DNA of 64,000 bases, taken from positions 12,821,395 to 12,885,394 of the forward strand of contig NC_030858.1 of assembly GCF_000208745.1 (NCBI RefSeq), written 5' to 3'. Source of the DNA: Theobroma cacao. Its lineage: Eukaryota > Streptophyta > Magnoliopsida > Malvales > Malvaceae. The number at the start of each line of letters is the position of its first letter. Position 1 is the first letter of the stretch. The position numbers and the translations under genes were made by a program. This document shows positions 36,065-47,867 of this stretch, in pieces. Below the pieces are notes generated by a model. That model was not told the origin of the DNA. It did no database searches and worked only from the letters and a program-made list of their open reading frames with translations.

Positions 36065-37939
36065 ATGGCTAAAACATCTCAAAGCAAAGAAATTATTAAG
36101 AATATGAAAGGAAACAGGCTGATGGAAGAAAGTCTACAAGCTGAAAAATTGAAGGAAAAGAAGAAGATTGAGTCGAGCTTTACAAGTAAAGAATCTGGAA
36201 AATCGAAGAGCCTCAAATCTAAAAAAAGGAAAGAAAAGAGCAAACTACACAAGAAAGGTACTTTTTCATCTTCTAAATTCAGAAGTAAAGTGCATGAAGA
36301 GAGATTTAGGAAAATAAAGAATGCACCCATCACTTGTGGAAAATATATTGATTGGGAAAGCTTTAGTGAATCACCTAAATATTTGACAAGTCTATCAGAC
36401 TATTTTGAAGAGCTAAAATTGAAAGAGTACAACACATTTAAAAATCGATCATATAGTGCTAGCTTAGTTAAGGAATTTTATTTGAGTATTGTTGTTGACA
36501 AGGATGAACTGGAGGAACCAGATGATTACTTTGATGAAGGTTTGAATGTATTTTTGAATGGGAAGGAATTTATTGTCACTGTTGCAGACTTATGAGAACT
36601 TCTTAAGATAGAGTGTAATGAGGGAGAATTTGAATTCTTTGGGAAGTATGACCCCTCATCCTTGTGGGAAGTGATCACAGGGAAGAAAGAAAAGTATTCC
36701 TCCAATAGCAATGCAGGGCTTATCACAAGTCCTCGAATAAAGATTCTGCATTACTTTGTTGTCGCTAATCTTCATGGGAGGAGTGGAAGCTTAAGCTATA
36801 TTAGCCTCCAAGATTTATGGTTAATGGAACATGCCTTTAGTGGTGTTGCACTGAATTTGGGAAGGTTCATGATTGAAAGAATAAGGGGTGCATGCAAACT
36901 GGAGAAGATCAACTTGCCTTATGGAAATATCATTGCTTCTCTAGTGTAGAAAAAATGAATTTAGAGTTCTAGGTATGAGGCTGACAAGGTTAAGACCAGA
37001 GACCAAGCCATTTATGTAGGAAGCTTACCTAAAATGGGGTATAAACTAGATGGAGAACGATACACTAAAACCCCCAAGGCTGGTCTAGGAAAAGAATCCT
37101 CCTTACCTACTCAACCAGAGGCAACACCATCTCAATTCTCAAATGAGATAATTTTTAATCTACTGATGAGAAATGATGGGAAGCTCACTGATCAAGGGGT
37201 AAGGATTCAGAAAATAGAAGAAAGGTTAAATGAAATGGAAAGCAAAATAAAAGGAAAAGAAAAAGTGCCATATGAACCAACTACTGCAAACAGCTCTCCA
37301 ACTCCTAATCTGGCTCCAGCAAGATAGAAAGCTGAGGTGCAAGCTGAAGCTCATGAACCTGAGGTGGAACAACCGAGAAAATCACCCTCACTTGAGCCTC
37401 AAAACAAGGATGAATCTGATCATGATACCGAGGAGCTTGGATCACTTAATGAAAATATTCCATCTCAACCCCAACCTAAATCAGAACCTCAACTATCTTC
37501 TCCTCATTTTGATGAAGTTTCAATCATGGGACTTTTCCATCAAATGGTTCAAGAGGAGCAAGTTGAGAAAGAGGTAGCTAAGGGAAAAGCTCAGCAAACA
37601 GCATTTGTATCAGCTTCTATTACAGAAGGGCAATCAGGGGAAGAAAAAGTTACTAAAGAACCACAGAAAAAGTCCAAACCATCAGGCATGCGTAAGAAAA
37701 CAATGGCAACTAAAACAAAGTTCATCAAAAGGAGGAAATCATCCAGATTGGCTGAGAAGACCAAGCCAGCACAAATCTCCTCTCTTCAACACCCTCTCGA
37801 GATTTCATCCCCTAAACAGTCCCCTGAAAAATCACCACCTCAACCATCTTTTCAACCAGAATCCTCTCCTCAACCCTTAAATGTCAAATACTACAATGAT
37901 GATGAATCCTCTCCTTCATCCTCCTCAGAAGCTTATTAG
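36065..37939 (+). pseudogene. Extra (env-like position) ORF of element 3, putative plant transposon protein domain
   Basis: A 625-codon frame downstream of pol, in the position of the Sirevirus envelope-like ORF. The N-terminus is Lys/Glu/Ser-rich (about residues 1-75). A globular part at about residues 80-290 resembles the 'putative plant transposon protein' domain: ITCGKYIDWESF, LVKEFYLS, then RIKILHYFVVANLHGRSG and a following hydrophobic helix-like stretch. A short coiled coil follows (QKIEERLNEMESKIKG, about residue 385-400), then a long Pro/Ser/Glu-rich and basic C-terminus. I see no clear signal peptide or definite membrane segment. Stops at 36593, near 36947-36970 (apparently two compensating indels) and 37325 inactivate it. 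Confidence 0.75.
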
Positions 37940-38663
37940 GAATTGATGATGACAAAAAGGGGGAGAAGTATGGCAGGAACCTTAGGGAGAATTTAGGGGA
38001 GATAGGAAGAAGAAACTGCCTAGGGGCAGTAACAAAGTTTAGGAACATTAACTATTAATTTGTGTTAATCTGTTGTTTGGGCCATGATGGCAATTGAACA
38101 CTTAAATTTAACTTTGTTGTTTATGCTTTTATGTGTGAAATGGGATGCTAATGTGTTTATGTTACTTAGTTGTTGATAATTAAATATCTGATGATGTCTT
38201 ACTATCCATGGTATTTTAACTGTTGTTGATAAAAATCTAGTGCTGTACTAATATTGAGAAATGATGCTAATGATTGACTTCTGTCATAATTTCATAAATT
38301 GAAAATGTTTGTAGATATATATATGGATGCAAACTATACTACATCTGATGAATAATTATTGGCAAAGACAAAATCTGAAAACCATATATTGTTGACAAAC
38401 ACTACTGAAATATAGATGAAAATCTGTCAACATTTATCTGCTGTAAATCACTTTATATTTCTGCATATATTCTCTGAATGTATATTGTCATTTTCTATAT
38501 GACATGAATAAAATTTGTTGGAATGAATAAGCAAAATATGCACACACTAAGGGGGAGCACATATTTAAGGGAGCAATCCCCATTTTCTACAGAATCAAAA
38601 AGAATAAAAAGACATTGTGCTATTAATCAAGGAATGTTTTGTCATCATCAAAAAGGGGGAGAT
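37940..38663 (+). promoter_or_regulatory. 3' noncoding region with repeated polypurine motifs of element 3
   Basis: Three PPT-like motifs: AAAAAGGGGGAGA at 37954-37966, AAGGGGGAGC at 38549-38558, and the functional tract AAAAAGGGGGAGAT abutting the 3' LTR at 38650-38663. The first and last share GATGACAAAAAGGGGGAGA-like wording. Multiple PPT motifs in this place are a described Sirevirus feature. Confidence 0.85.
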
Positions 38664-39763
38664 TGTTGGCTACATTAGTTTTTGATGATAATAAAACATT
38701 CCCATTCATTTTTGTCTAATATTTCTACTTGAGTGTGCAAGACAAAATTGTATGTAAATAAATAATCAATAATTAAAATGCACATATCAAAGAGCACAGA
38801 AACAAGGAAGTCACATTTGAACAACAAGACAAAAGTCTCTTAGTTGATTAATGAAGAGTTAGTCAGCTTAGATTTAAATCGAAGGTTGGCGAGCTGGAGA
38901 ATATAGAGAAACAAAACCAACTTAGTCGACCAAAGAATGAGTTAGTCGACTAAGAGCACATTGCCAGAACTGCTAGAAACTGGGAACAGAAGATAGAGAC
39001 GACTTAGTCGACTAAGATATCGGTTAGTCGACTAAGAGCATTCTGCCTGCAAATTTGAACTCTACACTAAAAGATAGATTAACAGCTAAAACCAACTCCC
39101 AACTGTTTCCAACGAGCAAAAAACTGTTAAACTGCCATCAAAGTTGTTTCTCCAAGTATAAAAGAGGGTTCCAATGGCTAGAAATGTAGAGAAGGCTTCC
39201 AAGAACACACAAAAGATTGAAAAACCAAAAAACATCCTCTGCACTTCATTGCACTTAACACCCATCTTTGTAATTGTGTTTTGCACTTTAACTTGTACCA
39301 CTTAGATCAACTTTGTGATTATAGGTACACTCCTTTTACTTCTCTTTTTGTATTCTAGAGTGAGTGAGTCACTCTAAGTGTTTGTATTAAGCTACGATTG
39401 CTTGATTGTGTTAAGGTTTTAACTTAGCCTTGAAAAGTTAGGTGTTGGGTTATAGTTGAGCTCAGGAAAAACTATTGTGAAAGGTTTTGGCTAAGCCTAG
39501 TAAAAGCCATTGTAAAGCTTGGTGAAAGCTTGTGAATTTCACCGGTTCTTAGTGGATTGGTTGAAAAATCCTTGGTTGGATAATCAAGGTAGTGGATGTA
39601 GGTCTTGGACCAAACCACTCTAAATTATGTTGTCTTATTTACTCTGTTTTTGTTTTATTTTCTTTCTTTCTTTTATCTTGCATTTGTCTACACTTAGAGA
39701 CAATTTTTAAAAGAGCCAAATTGTGCTATTCACCCCCTCTAACACATTAAATTAGGACCAACA
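38664..39763 (+). repeat. 3' LTR of element 3 (1100 bp)
   Basis: Pairs with 29803-30901. Where palindromic motifs differ between the two LTRs, this copy often keeps CG while the 5' copy has CA or TG (for example 39023-39035 TTAGTCGACTAAG versus 30161-30173 TTAGTCAACTAAG). Confidence 0.95.
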
Positions 39764-39979
39764 ATGAGGACTTTAGATATATATGTAGAACAATTAAACT
39801 ATGTTAATCACATGAACTTACCTATTGCACTTCTTGACTCAATTGAAGTCATTGGAGGTGAAAATGAGCTTGATGATGATGTTGTGACTAGTACTATAAG
39901 TGATGATGATAATGGATTTCCTATACCTTTATTAAAGGATTTCAGTAGTGATTTGCAAGGAGTTAATGTGAATGTTATT
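39764..39979 (+). pseudogene. PB1-like domain exon of a MULE-type protein, part 2
   Basis: Continues the frame of 29521-29802 across element 3: after the duplicated ATGAG it reads RTLDIYVEQLNYVN, the last strand of the PB1-like domain, followed by an acidic linker (ENELDDDVV, STISDDDN). It stops where element 5 begins at 39980; the apparent terminal Cys and stop are the first bases (TGTTAG) of that LTR. The original gene was therefore hit twice within 180 bp. Confidence 0.7.
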
Positions 39980-40063
39980 TGTTAGACTTGAAAATTACTG
40001 ATGTTTTGATTTGACAAAATTTCATGATGATTTAAACTTAATTGCAAGCATTTGAAATGTTTT
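39980..40063 (+). repeat. Element 5 5' LTR, segment 1
   Basis: Starts TGTTAGACTTGAAAATTAC, a typical copia LTR start, and complements the CTAACA end at 58866. Cut at 40063 by solo LTR 2. Confidence 0.78.
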
Positions 40064-42671
40064 TGTGAGACCTCAACCCCTATAGGCTCATAACAAGGCA
40101 TAGGCGTAATAACCCGGGCCAGGGTTAGTTTTGTCATTTCTTCTAACAAGTTCCCAGAAGGATAAAGATGTGGCAATAATTTAAGGTCTAAATAAGCATA
40201 AAGACCAAATAAATGATGTATAATGATGAAAACACGAAGAAAACTAAATGTGGCAATAATTTTCCCAATATGGGTAAAATGGTCATTTTGCACCCCGAGT
40301 CAAAATTTTTAAGTTTCGTAAACCCGAGCATGTCTAGACCATTATGGACTTGTTTAGCATTAAAAGAGTAAAATGATTGCACAAAGGATTGAAGGAGAAC
40401 AAGTTAATGTGCTAAGGGCATTTTCATAATTTCAAGTGGAATGGATAAGCTTGAGCTATAAATATTTTTTTTTTCCAGCAGCTTCTTCATTCTCCAGCAG
40501 CTTCTTCTCCTTCTTCTTCTTCCATCTCATGTTGCTTCCATCCTCCATGGAAGCTTGCTTTGCAACTTCCATAACTTTCTCTCTCTAGCTTCAAATTTCA
40601 TGCTTTTGCCCACTCTTCCATACGGTTTTTCATGTTCTTCTACTTTTACACCTTAAAACCCTCAAAAAGTCTTTGTTCAGCACTTTCTCTCACTAGTTGA
40701 AAGTTTTAGAAAGAGAAAGAGAGACTTGCCATAGTAGCTTGGAAGCTTTTGAAAAGGAATTCAACTACAAAAATAAAACCACCAAGGTGAGAAATGAGTT
40801 AGAATTTGATTTTAAGGTGTTGAGATGGCTAGAAATTTGATTTATGGGCTGTTATATTCTTGATAGTTATATTGTGGGTGATAGGTTCCAACAAGGCCTC
40901 ACATGTTCGTTTGAAGTAATAATCGAAGTTAGAGTCGATTAGAGGTTTAACAATCTCGGTGAGTGAACTTGCATTTTAAAGTATTTTTGGGAATGTGAAT
41001 GTGTTTGCACAAGACATTAAATGATTTTATCAAACTTTTCTTAAGAATGGGTGCCTTGGGAACAAGCCCCTGATAAATTATCTTTGTGTTGTGATATGTG
41101 GCTATTATGGATTCATATACTGCCACATTATGTTGATATATATATATATATACGTATGAATATATTGTTGTGTAATGATATTGACTCGGCTATGTGCGAC
41201 TAAGGAGTGCGCATAAGCTGATGATGACCTGCTTATGTGCGAGTAGGAAGTGTGCAAAAATCGGTGATGATGCAGCCATGTGCGAGTAGGGAGTGCGCAA
41301 AAATCGGTGATAACGCAGTCATGTGCGAGTAGGGAGTGCACATGAGCTGATGATGATGGGATGGTGTGCATGATGATGATGGAATGGTGTGCATGATGAT
41401 GATGGGTACNATATATATATATATACATATGTAAATATATGTGTTATAGGAAGTTTATCAGTAATGGTATATGGTTGTAATACATGTGAAATTTGGCATG
41501 ATGAATCTTGAGAAATTCCCATTTTCTTGCAAATTGATTTTTATTGCAGCACCAAATGGATTTTTTGTGCAAAGGAGGTCCCTTTTTCACTTAAGTGCCT
41601 TGCTTCTCGCTACAGCGAGAATGCTTTCTTGCTGTAGCGAGAAACATTCTGTTTTGGCAGTAGAAAACTTGCTGCAATGAAAATAAATCTCACTGCAGCG
41701 AGAAACATTCTGTTTTGGCAGCAGAAAACTTGCTGCAATGAAAATAAATCTCGCTACAATAAGAAACTCTTGGGTTTTGATGTAGTACCTTCACTTTGAT
41801 GAAGATTTTAACCACCTTCCCGTCCAAATTGGGAAAAGTGGTAAACATCAAAGTTGTATCCTTGCCTTTTAGCTTTTTAATGATTTAAAAATCAGGGCAA
41901 TTAGACTTCTATAACGGGAGATATTCCAAAAAAACTGAAACACATGCAAACTGGTACTATTTCTCGCTGCAACGAGAAACATTTTGTCCTAAATGCTACC
42001 CTATTCAGTTTTTGACATATTTTTCATCCATTTAAGTTCATGGATTGATCATGGGTTTGTGAAACACTATGAGGGCATTAATCAAGGTTTAAAATGAGGG
42101 GTTTTTAGTAAGAAATTAAATCAAGTGCATTGTTTTTGAAACAAGTGCATCCTGATTTCCAAATTCTTCCTATCGATTGCTTGTTCCCTTCTTATGTTCA
42201 CTCGCTGAGTTTCGTACTCACGTTTTTAAAATTCATGTTTTCATATTTGGAGGTAGTTAGGACCTAGATTGAGTTGCACACATATGCTCGCTTTCGTGGT
42301 AAGTACTGTGGCATCTCAATAGCCGCATCTTCACTATGGTCACTCCATTGGAAGTTAAGAGTCATTTTGTTTTATGAGTACATTCATGTGATGTAAAATA
42401 ATAAGACACGTGTCTTAGACGAAATATGTATATTTTAACTATTAATGCCACCATGAGTTGAAATGTTAACATCATTTTGGGTTTATATTAATGAAATTCT
42501 TGATTGTTATAGCCCATTATTAAAGTGATTATAAGTTGAAATTATGAAAGGTGCCTTAAGAATAGTTGATGGGATGTTAAGCAAGATTACATAATAGGCT
42601 TGCTTGGGCTTGGTGGGCTATGCCCATTGGGCCCATGAACCGGTCATGGCCCGAGAATTTGGATTGTGACA
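40064..42671 (+). mobile_element. Solo LTR 2 (2608 bp)
   Basis: Starts TGTGAGACCTCAACCCC and ends TTGTGACA; target duplication GTTTT/GTTTC (one mismatch) at 40059-40063 and 42672-42676. Same family and orientation as solo LTR 1; TATA box near 40457 (CTATAAATAT). The 43-bp minisatellite has four copies here (41190-41361). The palindrome cluster (41604-41775, plus one at 41963) was enlarged by a 61-bp tandem duplication (GAAACATTCTG at 41641 and 41702). One undetermined base lies at 41410 in an AT dinucleotide run. Confidence 0.9.
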
Positions 42672-42676
42672 GTTTC

Positions 42677-43077
42677 AATTCATGATTTCAACCTTCTAAA
42701 GTCCTAAACATGTTTGACAAGTCACTCATACTTAGAAAATATTAAAGAGCTTTCAAGCATTGAGTTTTTAGATAAAAGAAATAAGAGCAAAAATTTCAAA
42801 CGTGAAAGTCAACTACAAAGAGAGAATACTTAACCCTATGGTAGAACCATGGAACATTGAAGGAAGCATGAAAGGTTTACTATAATGCTTCAATGCTTGA
42901 ACCCTTTGTAGAATGCACAAAAGTTGAAGGAAACTTACAAAAGTTGACTATAAAGAAGCAAAAGTTGACTTTTGAAGGAAGAAAAAAGAAATTGAAAAGC
43001 TTCAAGAAAAGGGTCAACTAGAGATATTAAAAACTTGACCTTTGAAGTTCAAACTCGAAATTTTAAGGCAAGGGTGA
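42677..43077 (+). repeat. Element 5 5' LTR, segment 2
   Basis: About 400 bp between solo LTRs 2 and 3, no coding potential. It includes several short repeats of AAAGTTGAC (42900-42975). It ends with GGTGA, the target of solo LTR 3. Confidence 0.7.
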
Positions 43078-45808
43078 TGTGAGACCTCAACCCCTATAGG
43101 CTCATAACTACGCATAGACGCAATAACACTAGCCAAGGGTAGTTTCATCATTTTCTTCAAAAAGCTCCCAGAAGAAGGTTTTATGGCATTTTAAGGTCTA
43201 AATAGGCATAATAAGATATCTTGGGTGCCAAGGAGACAAGAGGAGGCAAGAGAAAATTTTTGAAATAAAATAATATTAAAATATTAATATTTTATTCAGT
43301 GTCAAAATTTTTCATGAAGAAGAAGTATATGGTCAATCTAAGTGGGGGAGAAGAAGAATGAAAGAATTTTGGAGAAAAATGACATTAATGGGGCCGCATA
43401 TCTTTATTAAGTAAAGATAACGCGGGTAAGTAAATATTTTAATATTATGGGGACACCGCATTGGAGTACAAACTTCATGCCTTGTTTGTACATGTGTAGA
43501 AAAAGGTAATAGAAGAAAATTGGAGTTAAATGAGTGATGGGAAGATTTAGTTAAAATGAAAGGAAACAAAAAGGGTAAAATGGTCATTTTGCATCTCGAG
43601 TCAAAATTTTAAGTTTTTGTAAACCCAAGTAGTTTAGATCATTGTGGACCTTGTCCCAGTGTCAAAAGAATAAAAAGATTGCACAAAGGATGGGAGAAAA
43701 ACAAGTTAACTTGCAAAAGGGTATTTTCATAATTTCTAAGGGAATTGGTTAAGCTTGGGCTATAAGCATCTTGCTTCCAACAACTTCTCACATTTTTTTC
43801 CAGCAACTTTTCTCCTTCTTCTTCTTCTCCTTTTCATGTTGCTTCCATCCTCCATGGAAGCTTGATATCAAGCTTTATAACCTCTCTCAAATTAGCTTAA
43901 ATTTTCATGCTTTTGGTGCACCATTTCATAAATCCTTATGCTCTTCCACTCTCTCTTTAAAACCCTTGAAAAATCTTGTTTCCATACTTGCTCTCACTAG
44001 TTAGGTGTTTAGAGAGAGAAAGAGAGAAAAAGCCCTATAATAGCTTGGGAATTGTTGGAAAAAAATTCAAAGTTACTAAACTATCAAGGTGAGTGGTAAA
44101 TTAGCATTAGGTTTTAAGTGTTGATAATGTTTAGTGATTGAATTGTGGGTTTATTGTGTAGATTGTGTATTGACTCTATTGTGACTAGGATAGTGGGAAT
44201 AGATAGCCATTTAAAATGGCAATTGAAAGCTAGCTAAGGGGTAGCTTTTAGGGTTTATAAGTATGAATTGACATTATGGTGATGTTAATTTGATGGTAGG
44301 TTCCAACGAAGCCCCATTATCCCAATTGGACCATTAGGGAGGTTAGAGTTGGCTAAAGGCTCAACTACTACCAGTGAGTGAACTGCATCTCAAAAATTAT
44401 TTTGGGATCGTGACTGTTTTATACAAAGAACTTGAATGATTTTATACAACTTTTTCTTAAAACAAGTGCCTTGGGAACAAGCTTTTGCTAAATGGTTTTA
44501 AGTTGTGAAATGTGGTTGTTATGGATTCATGTATTATTTCATTATGATGATATATATATATATATTGTGCATGATAATTGACATTGTGTATGATGACTAT
44601 AACCGTGTGTGTGCACGATGTGGGGGGATGCACATGCCGGTGATTATGGCGGTGTGGGAGATGGATAATGATAGTGCTCGTGTGCACGATATGGGGGGGA
44701 TGTACACGATGGCACTGATTGTGCACGATGTGGGGGGATGTACATGAGCCGGGTGTGATTATACTGATATTGGTGTTTATCTATGCGTTTATATATATGC
44801 ATCTATGTTTATGAAATCAAAGTTTATGAGTATGGTATATGGTTTTGCATATGTGAATCTTGCATGTTGAACATTGAAAGTTGCTAAGTATTGTCAAATT
44901 GGTGTTCATTGCAACAAGGAATTTGGCTGCAGCGAAATGGATTCTCGCTGCTGCCAGAAATTCTTGGTGGTGATACAGTACTGTCACTTTGACAGCGATT
45001 TTGACCACCTTTAGATTAGAACTGGGCAAAGTGCTAAACAGTAAAGTCGTATCCCTGCCTCTTATCTTTCTAATGACCTAACAAGAATGTCAATTGGACC
45101 CATGTAATGGAAGATATGCTTGAAAAACCAAACCATATGCAAACCGAGAATGCCTTTTTCTGCAGTGAGAAACGTGCTGTCACGTTGCTACCTTACTCGG
45201 GTTCTGATATAATTTCCTCCACTCCCTTATCTTCATGATTAAGCATGGATCTTTGCAATACTAAGAGTCCACTAATCAATGTCCAAAACAAGGGGGTTTA
45301 GGAAAGAAATTATACCAAATTGCATTGTTTTCAAAACAAGTGCATCACGATTTCCAAATTCTTCCTTGTCAATTGCTTGTTCCCTTCCTTGTTCACTCAT
45401 TGGATTTATACTCACCATTTTCAACTTCATGTTTTCATATCACGAGATGGCTGGTAGCTAAGTCGAGGTGTCTTCATACGTTCGACCCTTGGTAGGTGTC
45501 TCGGCATTCAGTAGCCATATATTCGTCCGAGTCTCTTCGCTAGAAGTCGAGTACTCTTTTTTTGTTATGTATGGATAAACCCAATGAAAATTATTAAGCC
45601 ATATGTTTAGACAATGTATGTATATTTCAATAAGTATGCCACTATAAGATGGTAATATCTATCACTATTTTGATTCAAAGTTATGAAATGTGACTTAGCA
45701 ATATTGGATGGGATAATGAGCAGGATAATAGATAGGCTTGCTTGGGCTTAGTGGACTACGTCCATTGGGCCCTTGAGCAGGTCATGGCCCGAAATTTGGG
45801 TCATGACA
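43078..45808 (+). mobile_element. Solo LTR 3 (2731 bp)
   Basis: Starts TGTGAGACCTCAACCCC, ends CATGACA, perfect duplication GGTGA at 43073-43077 and 45809-45813. Compared with solo LTR 2 it has an extra A/T-rich stretch at about 43215-43540. Its minisatellite is a different version (GTGCACGATGTGGGGGG, 44605-44750, three copies). Palindromes are few and decayed (44925-44960, 45160). TATA-like CTATAAGC near 43760 is mutated. Confidence 0.92.
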
Positions 45809-45813
45809 GGTGA

Positions 45814-45871
45814 CTTCAAGGCTCTTATACTCGACCCTAAAGACACAACAACGGTTATTTTTAGTCTAATC
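45814..45871 (+). repeat. Element 5 5' LTR, segment 3
   Basis: Short remnant ending TTTTAGTCTAATC; the TAATC is the target duplicated by element 4 and the sequence resumes at 58139 with TTGTCTATAACGG. Confidence 0.75.
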
Positions 45872-47867
45872 TGTTAGTCCTAAAGGAGTGCTAGAAGAGG
45901 GTGAATAGCATTTTTGAAAAATTTGAAGGAAACTTTTGATGTTGAAAAACTTTTGAAAGATTTTGAAAAGAAGATTTTAAGACTTTCAAAGGCAGAAAAT
46001 CACCAAGTAAAGAGAAGGTAAAACAAAGTAGACAAAACACAAGTATTTGTATTGGTTCGGTCTCTTTGACCTATATCCACTACATTCATTTTCCAATCAA
46101 GGATTTTCCATCTAGTTTCACTAAACTGGTGGAATTGACAACTTCCACCAAGCTTTTACAAAGTGAGTTTCTAACCCAAGCTCTAAACCTTTACAACAAT
46201 CCCTAAGCTTTCTTAAGCTGAGTAAAACGCTTAGAATTCCTCGCATTCTCTAATCAATCAAGAAATGAAGAAAAAACAGAGTACAACTAATCACCTAGCT
46301 AATCTAAGATGTACAACTTCAAGCTCAAGCACTTTACAAAGAATAAGAGTGAAAAACTAGTGTAAAGAGAAGGTTTTTGGTCTTCTAAGCTCAAAATCAC
46401 TCTTGGTAGCTTCTCTTTGCCATTATCGACCATTTGAACCTCTATTTATACTTAGAGGATAGTTTTTAGCCATTAGAAATAGTTTTGAAGCAAAAATAGC
46501 CATTGTACTATCTTCTAGTGACTATTTTCAAATAGGCAGACAGAGTTCTGTTAACTGGTTATGGTAGGCTCTAACCGATTAGCCCTTCTCCGACTTGCAT
46601 TGTCTGGTAGCTTTGTTCTTTATGTTAACCAATTAAAAGAGACTTTAAGTGATTAATAAATCTTTGTTTTCAAAGTTCTCTAGCTAGCAAACTTTTTTTA
46701 ATTGGTTAATGCTCCCTTTAACTAATTGAAGCTTCACTTTCTTCAACCTTAACCAATTAAAATCAGCTTTAATCAATTAAAAAATCTTTGAATTTGAATT
46801 TTCCCATTTTGGCTTCCTTCAACGATCAAACTTATTTCAAATTTGTATTTTGATGCTTGAAGGTTCTAAGTTCTTGTGCTCTACTCGATTAGCCCAATTC
46901 CTTAATCGATTAGTATGCCTCTGTTTTCAACTTCCAGTTCGTTCTTAATCAATTAAGCCTGGTGCTAATTGATTAAAGCTTTTCTGCCTTGGTTTTACCT
47001 AGTGCCCAATTATGCCTTAATCGGTTAAGGCTTCATGTTAACCTGTTAATAGTTTTCTATTTTCACTAATCAATTTCTTTTTCTTTCTCTAACTGATTAG
47101 CCCATCTTCAAATTTAGTAAACTTCTTGACTTGCTTTTAATTAACAAATATATTAAAGAATTTAAGCTTTCTCCTGCACACTTAAATAATATAATTAGAC
47201 ATCAATGAACGAGAATATTTAGTTATCATTAAAAACACATGGAGTCAACACACACACACACTTTCTCTCTCTTATTTTTGATGATGACAAAACACTTCTA
47301 GATTAAGAGTGCAATGTCTATATTTAGTATGAATGGTTTAAATCTTTACACATAATGAAGATTGCTCCCCTTTAGTTAATGCATCTAGTTTTCTTCAAAT
47401 ATTTGTAATAAAATATTTATAATATCTACAGTAGCTAAGCAAGATATACAATATCTACAGTAGCTAAGCAAGATATACAATATCCACAATAGCTAAGCAA
47501 GATATATTAAACATCTATAATAACTACACATAATATTCAACAAAACCATAACTAAGCATAACACACATAAATTAAACATAAAGACCTACCAAACTCTATT
47601 TACCTTAGTCTTCCTTTATCCTCTTTTTGTTATCATTAATCCTTAAATTAGACTTTAATGAATAGGAATCATAACCACTCATACAGCTAAGTCATACAAG
47701 CTTATAAATATAGTTCAATAACTTTAAGAGTCAAGCTTGTAACTATGCAAGAACAAATGTATGAGAGTTAAATCATTTCAAGAACTTGTCAAGGATCACT
47801 CAAATAATGGTCAAGCAAATTTGATCATTTTGTCATAATCAAAACTATAATAATTTTAAAGCTAACA
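45872..47867 (-). repeat. 3' LTR of element 4 (1996 bp)
   Basis: Starts TGTTAGTCCTAAAGG and ends AAAGCTAACA. The portion 45872-47251 aligns with the 1.36-kb family A LTR and ends with the same GTCAACA. From 47252 it continues through a CA run, GATGATGACAAAACAC and AGATTAAGAGTGCAATG (internal in element 2) to 47867. A TATA-like box (TATAAATAG on the minus strand) is near 46440. Confidence 0.9.
47422..47512. repeat. 30-31-bp tandem repeat inside the element 4 LTR
   Basis: Three tandem units of AGTAGCTAAGCAAGATATAC plus a decayed fourth. The matching stretch of the other LTR (about 57556-57640) has one unit fewer, so copy number changed after insertion. Confidence 0.75.

Larger units (their letters stand above)
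29803..39763 (+). mobile_element. Ty1/copia Sirevirus element 3 (family B), complete, 9961 bp
   Basis: Complete plus-strand element: LTRs 29803-30901 and 38664-39763, tRNA-Met primer site, gag, pol, an extra ORF after pol, repeated polypurine motifs and a final polypurine tract. Target duplication ATGAG at 29798-29802 and 39764-39768 is perfect. Gag and pol share one reading phase, separated by stops, as described for the soybean Sirevirus SIRE1. Length, gene order, the extra ORF and the TCATCAAAAAGGGGGAGATTG end support a Sirevirus. The first 120 bp of the two LTRs differ at 6 positions by eye, so it is among the younger insertions here, but it is inactivated by several stops. Confidence 0.96.

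Noticed and set aside
47246..47251. GTCAACA taken as the outer end of the element 4 LTR
   Set aside because: It is the LTR end in elements 1 and 2, but in element 4 the flanks at this point do not form a target duplication. The TAATC pair at 45867 and 58134 fits the longer LTR instead.
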